From assembly GCF_000236705.1 (NCBI RefSeq), contig NC_016599.1:992001-1056000 (forward strand): a stretch of 64,000 nt of DNA, written 5' to 3'. This DNA comes from Owenweeksia hongkongensis DSM 17368. GTDB taxonomy: Bacteria > Bacteroidota > Bacteroidia > Flavobacteriales > Schleiferiaceae. The position numbers and the translations under genes were made by a program. Below, piece after piece: positions 26,723 through 36,481 of the stretch; the stretch's first letter is position 1, and every line of letters begins with the position of its first letter. The notes beneath the pieces are model-generated. The model searched no databases and was not told the origin of the DNA. It worked only from the letters and a program-made list of their open reading frames with translations.

Positions 26723-27028
26723 ACGTGATTTTGAATTAATATATAGAGCTGTAATTGTCTGGAAAATAGAGATAAGTCTACTTTTCAATTTGTAATATTG
26801 CAGCTTTTTTAAATGCTCAACGCGATAATGACTCATGATTTCCCAAAAGCCTCTTTGTGCAAAGAAACACAATATCACTCAAAGCAGAAGGCTTAGGACT
26901 TTTAGACAACATGTCTTTCCCAAAGAGTTTATTTATCCAAAGATAAAATTAGGCGATAAGACCCTGTCCTATCCAGCCTCTCCTATTCGTATATATCCTA
27001 TCTATTACCCTTGGCTAAATCTAATGCT

Positions 27029-28570
27029 ATGAAGAAACTGCTAATTCTGCTTGTGTTTGGACTTTCTCTAACATCAACCTTTGGTAGCCATATGGCCGGA
27101 GGTGACATTTGGTATGAATATGCCGGTGACTCCTTGTATCCACACCGATACAACGTATTTATAAAACTTTATAGAAATAGGGTAAATGCGGCTACCTTAT
27201 GCAGTGGGGGACCCTGTACTATTAACATATGTATATCCTCTAGCTGTTTTCCTAGCCAAAATGTTGTGGCAACTCTTGTTCCATATATACCTCAATCGGG
27301 CAGTGACACTACAAGTGGTTCCGTAAACGGCTCTATTCTTACGCCAGAATTCAATGATTGTTCTGACCCCATGAGCGCTTCCCCTGCTACTGAACAGTAT
27401 CTCTTTAAAGGACAGGTTGATCTTGGTGGAATATGTTCTGATTATGAATTCGGATATTCATTGTGTTGTCGAAACGTTTCTGATAATTTGGTAAATAGCA
27501 CATCATTAGACTTTAAACTTATAGCTAAGCTCAACAACACATTAGGCCACAATAGTAGCCCAAAGTTTATTACTCCGGGATCAAAATCACTTTGTATAAA
27601 TACTGCTTACTCATGGCCTCAAACTGCCACTGAGCCCGATGGGGACAGCGTTTATTATGCTTTTCGAACACCACTGGATGGAACAGGATGTGGTACTTTA
27701 CCGGAATACTGCGCTTTTGCCCCAGGCTTTAATGAACAAAATCCCATGACCACTTTTGGTCCTATGATTTTAAATCCCATTACTGGAGATTTAAATTTTA
27801 CCCCAGCCGCAGTAGAAGTAGTAACTTTTAAAGTAAATGCCTTCGAGTACCGATTTACAAGTACGGGTCAGCCAATTTTAATTGGAGAGTCTTCGCGAGA
27901 TGTACAGCTACCTATCACAGGAAACTGTGGAACACCACCGCAAGAATGGCTTGCCATAAGCAAGGATACTAACGCTGCTCCAGTTTTAAAATGTAATGAT
28001 AGCAGCGTCACCGTTTTTCTGGATCAATTAATTTACACTAATTCTATCGCCACCGATGGCACCGATTTTAGTTTACTAAATAGTGTGGGTGATATACTTC
28101 CAATAATAAGTGCTGAAGCAAAATCCCTAAATGGCCAAAGTTTAAAAACCAATCAAATAAAACTTACACTCCATCAGCCCATTATGTATAATGATATACT
28201 GCAATTAAAAATCAGGCTAGGATCAGATTTAAACACCTTAATGAGTACCTGCGGATATGAGATTGATGAGGGTGATAGTTTGATACTTAAAGTTGAAGAT
28301 TGTACAACCTCAATTTCTCTAGACGAGCTTAATTTCAACTATTTCAGCACATACCCAAACCCTACAAATGACTTAATCAATTTTCAATACACCAAGTCAG
28401 CAAAGCATGTCTCATTAGAGGTACTGGATTTCACAGGTAGAATAGTGTTGCAAAACAACTTTATCAAACTACCCGAAAATATTAGTGTAAAACATCTTCC
28501 GCAAGGAATCTACTTTATACGCATTTCCACCAAAGAGTGGACAGAAACGAAGCAATTTGAAAAACTATAA
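27029..28570 (+). CDS. T9SS-secreted SHxAGG-domain protein (A1)
   Basis: 513 residues from ATG 27029 (TTG 27011 also in frame). Signal peptide MKKLLILLVFGLSLTSTFG, then SHMAGGDIWYEYAGD directly at the mature N-terminus. The SHxxGG...Y start is known from N-terminal regions of many large gliding-motility-associated Bacteroidota proteins (from memory). Cysteine-rich stretch CSGGPCTINICISSSCFPS, repeated ICSDYEF and YSLCCRN segments, EPDGDSVYYAF, ESSRDVQLPI, then a T9SS sorting domain from about residue 440 (YFSTYPNPTNDLINF, ending KQFEKL). First of five consecutive cargo genes; the large B1 gene starts 9 bases after its stop. Function unknown. Confidence 0.8.
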   Translation: MKKLLILLVFGLSLTSTFGSHMAGGDIWYEYAGDSLYPHRYNVFIKLYRNRVNAATLCSGGPCTINICISSSCFPSQNVVATLVPYIPQSGSDTTSGSVNGSILTPEFNDCSDPMSASPATEQYLFKGQVDLGGICSDYEFGYSLCCRNVSDNLVNSTSLDFKLIAKLNNTLGHNSSPKFITPGSKSLCINTAYSWPQTATEPDGDSVYYAFRTPLDGTGCGTLPEYCAFAPGFNEQNPMTTFGPMILNPITGDLNFTPAAVEVVTFKVNAFEYRFTSTGQPILIGESSRDVQLPITGNCGTPPQEWLAISKDTNAAPVLKCNDSSVTVFLDQLIYTNSIATDGTDFSLLNSVGDILPIISAEAKSLNGQSLKTNQIKLTLHQPIMYNDILQLKIRLGSDLNTLMSTCGYEIDEGDSLILKVEDCTTSISLDELNFNYFSTYPNPTNDLINFQYTKSAKHVSLEVLDFTGRIVLQNNFIKLPENISVKHLPQGIYFIRISTKEWTETKQFEKL

Positions 28571-28579
28571 GTGCTCCAA

Positions 28580-31500
28580 ATGAAAAACTTAATAGCTACA
28601 GTACTCCTAATGGGTTGTACAAGTATGTTCGGGCAATCAGTACTCTTTCACGAAAATTTTGACTCACCCTCTGGCCCTGATAGCGTGAGCGCCTCTATTG
28701 TTATTGCAGGTAATAATCCAACTCTTTGGAATGATACTAACTTCGTGTTTTCGTCTGTCGGTAACTCCTATCACCTTAAAGGCTCGCAAAATAATTCTGC
28801 TGTGAGCTTCGAAACTCCAGCTTTTTCCACTATTGGCCAAAAGCATGTTTATCTAAATTTTAATCAAATAGCAAAAATTTGGATAACCAATAGAGTGGAA
28901 ATTGAAGTATCAACCGACAATGGTACTACATGGTCAACATTGTCGGGTGCAAATGGCTATTATGGTCAATCTTTAAATTTCAGCAGTCTAGGTTTTTTTA
29001 ACTCCGTTTCTTATCCTACCATTTGGGGTTCTTCTTTGAGTCATTTTTCGGGGCCGACTTCTATTCCGAATAATCAATGGTGGCAGCATGAGATTTTTGA
29101 TATTTCCAGCTTCACCCTGCATCCTGTTACTGGTCAAGGATATTCCCAGGTCAAAGTAAGATTTAAAGGTACTTTCCAGTCTTATATTCCTAATATGCCC
29201 TTTACTTATGCAAGCGGCTGGTATGTTGATGACATTGAAGTTATAGGAACTCAATGCGAGATATTTAAACCTACTATAAAAGTGGCTACTTCAGGCACCG
29301 TTATTCCACAGTGTAACAACAAAATTATGCATGGTGGATTTGTAAATCCTACCTTAATTAGTCAACAAAAAGTATGGGAGGTAAATGATAATATTGCCAT
29401 TGCCTCTGTAAAGTTGGAGCAAATAAAAAATGGCGTTGTTCAACCTAATATCCCCCTTTCAAAAATAGGATCCACACAATACTACAGCTATACTTTTGCT
29501 AACTACACACCTTCAGACACTGTACAGTGGCGTATTGAAGCACTTGACACTTGTGGCAACGCGGCTTATTTTCCTGACACAGGATTTTACAAGTTTTACT
29601 TTATTCCTCATAATACCAAGTGTATAACAGGCAACTGTAATTCAGAACATGCGTACATTAAAAAATTCCCATGGAGTCAAAACTTTGAAAGCTCTGCGTG
29701 GGAAGTAGGTTTTGGATCTTCAGGCTTGAATGTGCGTGGAAGCATTCCTGAAAGTCAAGGTTACGAGGCTATTCCAGCTGATAGTATTTCTTACTATGGA
29801 TGGTCAGTGAGACGTTACGCCACACCCAGCACCAATACCGGTCCAAGTGAAGATCATACCACTGGCTACGGCAAGTACTTGTATTCTGAATTTCAAGGTC
29901 AATCCGGAGGAAATAACACAATATTCATACTACCATGTATTGATTTAAGTAATAATACACAGAACTTAAATCTGTCTTATTACTACCACATGTTTGGTGC
30001 TGATATATCTAGGCTTAATGTCCATATAGATTCCACAAGTAGTACTTCTGCCAACTGGCACCTTGCAAAATCTATTCAAAACGAGCAACAACTCTCTTCT
30101 ACCGACCCTTGGCAAAAAGCTATAATTAACTTAGGTGTTTATACTGGTAAGATCATTAAAATTCGATTTGTAGCAATTTCAAATGCTTCTACTTTTCAAC
30201 GCGCAAATATAGCCATTGATGATTTGAAGATTTCAGAAAACCCAGCTGTTGATATTGAGGTAAACTCTATTGTAACCCCTACCAATTTAGCATGTCTGGG
30301 AACTACAAACATACCGGTAGAGGTTCAGATTACAAATTTAAGCTCTGATAGTCTTTATAAAATACCCTTGGCTTACCAGCTTGATAACAATGCGGTAGAA
30401 TACGATACACTTTTCTTAACAGATGCTGCAACTGGAGTCTCCCATAATTTCACTTTTTCACAACTACTCACTTACACCACAAGCGCAAGTCATACTTTAA
30501 AAGTATGGAGTACGGTAGCCTTAGATACTACCAAGTCAAATGATACTGTACAGCTGTCTTTGCTTGATAACAACTTTGAAGCTATTACCTCATTTCCTCA
30601 CGTTTTAAATTTTGAAAATAGCACCTATGCAGGAAGCGGAATTGGTTCATTAAATTCTTCAAACTGGATACTAAACCCAGATGGCAATTCCACTGAAAAA
30701 TGGAGAATAGGAAAAGCTCCTTTTACCAATAATAACATTGGCCCGATGAATGTGGCTGGAAAAAACCAACAGTGCTTAGTTTATCAAAGTCAGTATAGTT
30801 CTCATTCAAATTATGCCACTATTCAATCACAATGTATTGATCTTAATAATCTTACGAATCCAGTCTTAAACTTTCTTTATCATAAAAATAACGCTTATGA
30901 CTTTAGTATTCTTGTAAAAGAAGTTGGCACTTCATCATGGGTTGATATTACACCTACCCTTAGTGATGTTTTGCCAAAAGAGCATATGCATGGTGCTGTA
31001 GTTCCCCTTGGGGCTTATGTGGGCAAAATGATTCAAATAAGTATTAGAGCAAGAAACACTCTTAACGCACCGAGTAACTTTATTGCCATTGACAACGTAG
31101 TAATTCGTGAACAACCCTCTATTGATCTGGAGCTTAGTAAACTTTCGTTTCAAACCACCCAAGCTGGTGTAAATACTATCCCTTCTATATCTATATTTTA
31201 TAATGACTGGAATCATCAAGTTTCTCAATCCTATAGCAAGAGACTTAATGTAGCTCTATATGATAAGTGCGATCCCTCCGCTCCCATAATTTATGGCTGG
31301 AGTGATGTCGATACAAATCCATTACCTACCGCCTCAGTCAACGGACAATTTACTTACAACAATTTAGTATTTCAAAGCCCTGTGCCTGCCGGAAACTATA
31401 GAGCGCGATTTTGGATTGGTGCGGTGGGAGATCAAGGGCCTTTTAACGATACCTTGTATGTGGATTTTTCTTGTTCAGAACTAAGAAGCTTACCTATTCA

Positions 31501-33217
31501 CGAAGATTTTGAGTCATGTGATGACTACCTAAACTCATACGGAAAGATGCGCCAATGGGAAATTGGTAGCCCCACAAAAACTCAAATAGACTCCGCATAT
31601 GGAGGTGATTACTGCATGGTAACAAATGCTGATACCAATAGTCTCCTCGTTGGCAGCTACAATATTTTTGAGTTAGAGCCCTTCACAGGCCTGGATTCCT
31701 TCTATGGGGTGGAGCTCAGCTTTTGGCAAAATTTTGATTTTGGATCAACAAATAGTGGATATGGAGTGGTTCAGCTCTTTGATGGTCAGAATTGGATCAA
31801 TCTTACCAACTTGCATCAAGGAGGAACTAATTGGAACAATTTTATCTCCTCCACTACAGACCCTACACTGAACTACGGTTTTGTAGGTAGCTCCCATGGA
31901 TGGACTCACTCAAGTGTACCCCTTCCACACACAAACAATGGAGGCCCCTATATTCTTCGTTTTCTTACTACAGCAAATAATGTAGAAGGCTGGGCTATAG
32001 ATGATCTTGAAATAAGTATTGCCCCTCAACACTCGAGTAGACCAAATAGTGCAAAATTCAATTCAGGTTTACCAAAATCAGGTTACAATAGTCTTTTTGT
32101 AAATATTACGAATAGTGGTGCTCATCCATTGACTACTTTTAACGTGCATGCGGAAAGTAATGGTATCAACTTAATTACAGAAAGTGTTACCCTACCAACT
32201 CCACTACAGGCTGGGAAATCCACCAATGTTGCGCTCACGCAGGCTTTACTTTTAGACACTACCCTGCAGGATTTACTTATTTACACATCTCTTCCAAACA
32301 ACAATACAGACGCTAAACCCTTGGATGATTCTTTGTATATCAAACTATACTTTATGACTAGCGTAAATAACTTACCATCTTGTATAGATTTAGAGACATC
32401 ACCTTACTTTGTCCCTATTGATATTGCTTCCAATACTATTGATACCAGTTGGATTAATGGATCTCCCGGCAAGAGTGTTATTACCACAGCAAAGAGCGGT
32501 CAAAACACCTGGTTCACTGGCACAAACCACTATGCAAAGCTTTTGGACAGTTACCTGTATTCGCCCATTTACTCTATAAAAGGTGGATTGTGCTATCGAC
32601 TTAGTTTTTGGCACCAGTATGAAACCGAATATAGCTTTGATGGAGGATTAGTTGAATTCACCCTAGATTCAGGATCTACCTGGCAAACACTAGGCTCCTA
32701 TTGGAGCACTGATTCCCTTTGGTATAATACACCAGCTATTCAATCTTTAGATGCATTTAAGCCTGGCTGGAGTGGATCATCTAATGGCTGGGTAAAGGCA
32801 GAAAAAAGCCTTCAAGTATTTTGGGATGGAAAAGTCCAATTCCGTTTCAGATTTGCATCCAATGCTAGTATGAGTGGAGAAGGCTGGGCTATTGATGATA
32901 TTTGTATGGAGCTTATTAACTCAGGTTGTCAAACTATTGGACAGATAGAACCTGTAACCATTAGAAAGGATATCTCTGTATACCCATCTCCTGCCAGTAA
33001 TCATATTATGGTAAAACTGCCGTATGAATCAAGCAAAAAAAGCTGGACATGTATTATCTATAACCTCCAAGGGCAAGCAATTTTAACTAAGCAATTCTCC
33101 CAAAATGACAGTGAAGTTTATAAGATAAATGTGGCACATCTACCCACGGGGTTATACAACATCAAATTATCAAACAATCAGGGAATTGAACAAATTGAAA
33201 GATTTGTAAAAAAATAA
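28580..33217 (+). CDS. Large T9SS protein with five MAM/jelly-roll-like domains (B1)
   Basis: 1545 residues from ATG 28580 (GTG 28571 is in frame but less likely). Signal peptide MKNLIATVLLMGCTSMFGQ. Five jelly-roll domains of the MAM/'choice-of-anchor J' sort each close with a xxIDD/xVDDI strand: about 20-223 (GWYVDDIEVIG), 365-552 (IAIDDLKIS; with the MAM-like core GPSEDHTTGYGKYLYSE), 672-845 (IAIDNVVIRE), 970-1146 (WAIDDLEIS) and 1267-1446 (WAIDDICMEL). CARDB-like spacers (AYQLDN.AVEYDTLFL) lie between. The sorting domain starts near 1466 with YPSPASN, not the usual YPNP, and ends ERFVKK. Likely cell-surface adhesion or glycan binding. Co-transcribed with A1; A2 follows 42 bases later. Confidence 0.82.
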   Translation: MKNLIATVLLMGCTSMFGQSVLFHENFDSPSGPDSVSASIVIAGNNPTLWNDTNFVFSSVGNSYHLKGSQNNSAVSFETPAFSTIGQKHVYLNFNQIAKIWITNRVEIEVSTDNGTTWSTLSGANGYYGQSLNFSSLGFFNSVSYPTIWGSSLSHFSGPTSIPNNQWWQHEIFDISSFTLHPVTGQGYSQVKVRFKGTFQSYIPNMPFTYASGWYVDDIEVIGTQCEIFKPTIKVATSGTVIPQCNNKIMHGGFVNPTLISQQKVWEVNDNIAIASVKLEQIKNGVVQPNIPLSKIGSTQYYSYTFANYTPSDTVQWRIEALDTCGNAAYFPDTGFYKFYFIPHNTKCITGNCNSEHAYIKKFPWSQNFESSAWEVGFGSSGLNVRGSIPESQGYEAIPADSISYYGWSVRRYATPSTNTGPSEDHTTGYGKYLYSEFQGQSGGNNTIFILPCIDLSNNTQNLNLSYYYHMFGADISRLNVHIDSTSSTSANWHLAKSIQNEQQLSSTDPWQKAIINLGVYTGKIIKIRFVAISNASTFQRANIAIDDLKISENPAVDIEVNSIVTPTNLACLGTTNIPVEVQITNLSSDSLYKIPLAYQLDNNAVEYDTLFLTDAATGVSHNFTFSQLLTYTTSASHTLKVWSTVALDTTKSNDTVQLSLLDNNFEAITSFPHVLNFENSTYAGSGIGSLNSSNWILNPDGNSTEKWRIGKAPFTNNNIGPMNVAGKNQQCLVYQSQYSSHSNYATIQSQCIDLNNLTNPVLNFLYHKNNAYDFSILVKEVGTSSWVDITPTLSDVLPKEHMHGAVVPLGAYVGKMIQISIRARNTLNAPSNFIAIDNVVIREQPSIDLELSKLSFQTTQAGVNTIPSISIFYNDWNHQVSQSYSKRLNVALYDKCDPSAPIIYGWSDVDTNPLPTASVNGQFTYNNLVFQSPVPAGNYRARFWIGAVGDQGPFNDTLYVDFSCSELRSLPIHEDFESCDDYLNSYGKMRQWEIGSPTKTQIDSAYGGDYCMVTNADTNSLLVGSYNIFELEPFTGLDSFYGVELSFWQNFDFGSTNSGYGVVQLFDGQNWINLTNLHQGGTNWNNFISSTTDPTLNYGFVGSSHGWTHSSVPLPHTNNGGPYILRFLTTANNVEGWAIDDLEISIAPQHSSRPNSAKFNSGLPKSGYNSLFVNITNSGAHPLTTFNVHAESNGINLITESVTLPTPLQAGKSTNVALTQALLLDTTLQDLLIYTSLPNNNTDAKPLDDSLYIKLYFMTSVNNLPSCIDLETSPYFVPIDIASNTIDTSWINGSPGKSVITTAKSGQNTWFTGTNHYAKLLDSYLYSPIYSIKGGLCYRLSFWHQYETEYSFDGGLVEFTLDSGSTWQTLGSYWSTDSLWYNTPAIQSLDAFKPGWSGSSNGWVKAEKSLQVFWDGKVQFRFRFASNASMSGEGWAIDDICMELINSGCQTIGQIEPVTIRKDISVYPSPASNHIMVKLPYESSKKSWTCIIYNLQGQAILTKQFSQNDSEVYKINVAHLPTGLYNIKLSNNQGIEQIERFVKK

Positions 33218-33259
33218 CTAAAACGAGTTTCAATTTAATTAACCTCTCAAAATTACAGT

Positions 33260-34807
33260 ATGAAAAAATTACTACTTACAATTTTTATCCTTTCTCTTTT
33301 CGCAACTCAGGCCTCTGCCTCACACGCAGCCGGTGGATCTATTTGGTACGAATACATCGGTGACTCAACAGGGATACCCTTCCACTATAAGGTTAATTTG
33401 GAAATTTTGAGAAGAAATGAATCAGGATCGGCAAGCTTAGGTGCAACCCTTCAATTAAATTTAAACTCATCCTGTTATAGTAGTCAGACTATAAGTGTAC
33501 AAAGAGTTGCGCCCCCTTCCCATCTGGATGCAGGTGATGGTGGGTTTCTTCCTGAGCCAAAAAGCAATTGCTCTAATGCGGATATTACTGATCCAAATTG
33601 GATTAATATTTCAATTCATCGATATCAAGCTTATGTTTTACTCCCTGGCAAATGTTCTGATTTTGTGTTTTCCTACTCACTATGTTGCTTAAACAATAAC
33701 ATAACCAACCTTCAAAACCCTGCATCTAATAACATATATTTAGACTCCCGCTTAAATAATACGATAGGGCCAAACACATCTCCCAAATTTGAAATTTCAC
33801 CGGTTTTGTCTTATTGCCTAAACCAACCTGCTTCTAGTTATCATTCGGCCGTAGAACCTGATGGAGATTCGCTATTCTATACATTAGCGCACCCGTGGAC
33901 TGCAGCCAATACCCCGATAGCTTTTGACAGTGCTTACAGTCGTACTCAACCTATATCTACTTTAAATGGTGTTTATTTTGATAGCATATATGGTGTAATG
34001 AGCTTTATACCAAATACTATCGAGAATGATGTAGTAAAAATAAAAGTTCATGAGTATAGAATGGACACTGCATTTCAGGCTCGAATTTTCGTAGGGGTAA
34101 CTAGTCGTCAGGTTCAATATCAAATAGTTTCTACGTGTGACACGGCTAAATTCAGTTGGTCGTTCTCCAAGGATTCTATAGTAATTGACGCCTCAATTGA
34201 CCCCAACTGTTATGATTCTATCGTAAAGTTTAAAACCGGTTTTGCATTTTTAAAGTCAAGCTTAGCGGCAGATGGAAGTGACTTTACGCTAATGGATGTG
34301 GATGCAGGTAATGTGCTCATTCCTGTAGTCAGTGCTACTACCAATGATAAGAGCTCTTCACTATTTGCAGATGAAGTTTGGTTGCAGCTCAATCAGCCTA
34401 TTTACCATGATGGTAAATTTACGATAACGTCAAAGGTAGGGAGTGACACCAACACCATTCTCAATATTTGCGGTACCGCCATTCCGGCTAATGATTCCGT
34501 ATCATTTAATGTTAGCAATTGTCAATCTAATTTTACCATAAATGAGCACAAGGCTAGCTCCATAAAGCTATACCCCTCGCCTGCTAGCGACTATATAATG
34601 ATAGAGCTACCTTTGGGTGAAACTTTGAATCACTGGAATTATACCATCTTTAATATACATGGCCAACAAGTCCTGAATAATCGCTTTGAAAAAAATAAAA
34701 GTAGAGGTCAGAAGGTAAATATCAATTCTCTGGACGCTGGGCTCTACACCATTAAGCTAAGTAGCTCTTCTGGTGAAGTAAGAGTAAGTAAATTTTTGAA
34801 AAAATAA
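33260..34807 (+). CDS. T9SS-secreted SHxAGG-domain protein (A2)
   Basis: 515 residues: signal peptide MKKLLLTIFILSLFATQASA, then SHAAGGSIWYEYIGDS. It shares the family landmarks with A1 and A3 (CSDFVFSYSLCC, VEPDGDSLFYTL, TSRQVQYQI, AADGSDFTLMD, GSDTNTILNICG), but is more divergent and lacks the A1/A3 CPS..C cluster. The sorting domain (about 437-515) reads LYPSPASDYIMIELPLGETL and resembles that of B1 and especially B2 (LYPSPTYHSLTVELPLSQTL), not those of A1/A3, so its C-terminus may be a recombinant. A strong terminator follows, ending the A1-B1-A2 unit. Confidence 0.8.
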   Translation: MKKLLLTIFILSLFATQASASHAAGGSIWYEYIGDSTGIPFHYKVNLEILRRNESGSASLGATLQLNLNSSCYSSQTISVQRVAPPSHLDAGDGGFLPEPKSNCSNADITDPNWINISIHRYQAYVLLPGKCSDFVFSYSLCCLNNNITNLQNPASNNIYLDSRLNNTIGPNTSPKFEISPVLSYCLNQPASSYHSAVEPDGDSLFYTLAHPWTAANTPIAFDSAYSRTQPISTLNGVYFDSIYGVMSFIPNTIENDVVKIKVHEYRMDTAFQARIFVGVTSRQVQYQIVSTCDTAKFSWSFSKDSIVIDASIDPNCYDSIVKFKTGFAFLKSSLAADGSDFTLMDVDAGNVLIPVVSATTNDKSSSLFADEVWLQLNQPIYHDGKFTITSKVGSDTNTILNICGTAIPANDSVSFNVSNCQSNFTINEHKASSIKLYPSPASDYIMIELPLGETLNHWNYTIFNIHGQQVLNNRFEKNKSRGQKVNINSLDAGLYTIKLSSSSGEVRVSKFLKK

Positions 34808-34829
34808 TTTCAATTGAACCACTAACTCC

Positions 34830-34875
34830 AAATAGCGCAGGATGTATGATATACACACTGCGCTATTTGATTTTT
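34830..34875 (+). terminator. Terminator between A2 and A3
   Basis: Perfect 11-bp stem AAATAGCGCAG (34830-34840) and CTGCGCTATTT (34858-34868), then GATTTTT. It divides the cluster into A1-B1-A2 and A3-B2 transcription units. Confidence 0.88.
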
Positions 34876-34910
34876 AAAATCACACAACTCATTAACTATA
34901 CAAATGCATT

Positions 34911-36464
34911 ATGAAAAAGTATTTACACGTCCTCCTTTTCTCTGTCATTTCCCTCACCTCTATGCAGGCTAGTCACTTAGCCGGTGGCGATATTTGGTAT
35001 GAATACATTGGTACAGCAAGCAACCCGCATAGATATAAAGTAAATCTCGCTTTATATAGGGATGAAACAGGCGTGCCTATGTGTCCATCATTTCCATGTG
35101 TCAAGATCGTGTGTATTACTTCTAGTTGTTTTCCCGAAATGTCGATTTCACTGTCTTTTGATCCAATTACTTTAGCACCTAATAGTGATACCCTGGTTGG
35201 GTCCAGAGTTGGCAGCATCATTACGCCAAGTCAATTGAGCTGTCTCAGTCCTGCTGGCGTTTTCTTTTTTCACAAAACTGAACTTTATTACTATAGTGCC
35301 GAAGTAGATCTGCCAGGCATTTGCTCAGACTTTAACTTTTCATTTTCTGAAGTGGCACGAAATCAGTGCGACAATTTGCAAGGGGCATTAGACTTTTATA
35401 TTGAAGCTGGTTTGGATAATAGTCTTGGAAATAATAGTAGTCCTACTTTTTTGTCACCTGCTGTAAAGACATTTTGTGCAGGTAAAGAATTTACATGGCA
35501 CCAATTGGCTAGTGAGCCAGATGGTGATAGCTTATATTACTCACTAGACATTCCTTTAGCTGGAAACTGTGGAGGTGCTTACTCTCCCATAGCTTACACT
35601 CCCGGATATCATCAATCTCAGCCTATTACCACCGCTCCTGGGGCATTTGCTTTTGACTATAAAACTGGTACAATAACTTTTACGGGGTCTCAGCAAGAAG
35701 TAATCACGTTTAAGATAACTGTAGAAGAGTTTCGATTGAACTCTGCAACCAATAGCTTTTATAAAATAGGACAAACATCCAGAGATGTACAGCTGCCAAT
35801 ATTAGCATCTTCATATTGCACAGCATCTCTCTATCATGTACTTTATTCGTCAAATGCTTCTATAGATAGTATTCCCTATTCTACATGCCAGGACAGCTCA
35901 ATCATTGTAAAATTTTACAATCCTATTTTAACCTCAACGGTAGCTGCAGATGGTAGTGATTTTGGATTGACAAACAGCTTAGGACAATTGATTCCAATCA
36001 AAGGAGCATCACCTGTATTAAGAGGTAAAAACAATCTTGAGTGCCGGGAGGTTGAGGTCTTTCTGCACCAGCCACTATCTTATAATGACACCCTCATGCT
36101 CACCGTGAGAAAGGGTTCTGATTTAAACACTCTAGAGACATCATGTGGTTTTGAAATAAATGAAGGAGATAGTTTATTTCTAAAAGTGGACGGCTGCCAA
36201 GGATGGGTTTCTACAGCAGAAACCAAAATGATAGGATTTTCAGTATATCCAAATCCAGCAAATGATTTCCTAAAAATTGAATGTCCGAATCCCGCGATGG
36301 CAATAAATATTAATGTGCTGGACCTAAGCGGAAAAATTCTAATTAACCTTTCCTCTTCAGATGTTCCTGACCACTTAGATATAAGTCCGCTTCCTCAAGG
36401 TTTTTATGCGCTTCAGTTGCAAACTGACGAAGGTATCGAGGTAATCAAATTTGAAAAACGCTAA
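34911..36464 (+). CDS. T9SS-secreted SHxAGG-domain protein (A3)
   Basis: 517 residues: signal peptide MKKYLHVLLFSVISLTSMQA, then SHLAGGDIWYEYIGTA. Closest to A1: both have HRYxVxxxLYR, a CPS/GPC..I.CI.SSCFP cysteine cluster, SEPDGDSLYYSL, GQTSRDVQLPI, AADGSDFGL and GSDLNTLETSCGFEINEGDS, almost identical to the A1 stretch GSDLNTLMSTCGYEIDEGDS. The sorting domain starts YPNPANDFLKIECP and ends VIKFEKR, again A1-like. It starts a new transcript after the A2 terminator and is followed 17 bases later by B2, repeating the A-B order of A1-B1. Confidence 0.8.
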   Translation: MKKYLHVLLFSVISLTSMQASHLAGGDIWYEYIGTASNPHRYKVNLALYRDETGVPMCPSFPCVKIVCITSSCFPEMSISLSFDPITLAPNSDTLVGSRVGSIITPSQLSCLSPAGVFFFHKTELYYYSAEVDLPGICSDFNFSFSEVARNQCDNLQGALDFYIEAGLDNSLGNNSSPTFLSPAVKTFCAGKEFTWHQLASEPDGDSLYYSLDIPLAGNCGGAYSPIAYTPGYHQSQPITTAPGAFAFDYKTGTITFTGSQQEVITFKITVEEFRLNSATNSFYKIGQTSRDVQLPILASSYCTASLYHVLYSSNASIDSIPYSTCQDSSIIVKFYNPILTSTVAADGSDFGLTNSLGQLIPIKGASPVLRGKNNLECREVEVFLHQPLSYNDTLMLTVRKGSDLNTLETSCGFEINEGDSLFLKVDGCQGWVSTAETKMIGFSVYPNPANDFLKIECPNPAMAININVLDLSGKILINLSSSDVPDHLDISPLPQGFYALQLQTDEGIEVIKFEKR

Positions 36465-36481
36465 GCTATAATATCCATCAC

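Noticed and set aside
26722-26878. Upstream extension of the S46 peptidase to 795 residues
   Set aside because: The extra 52 codons give no signal peptide, while ATG 26722 gives a clean one.
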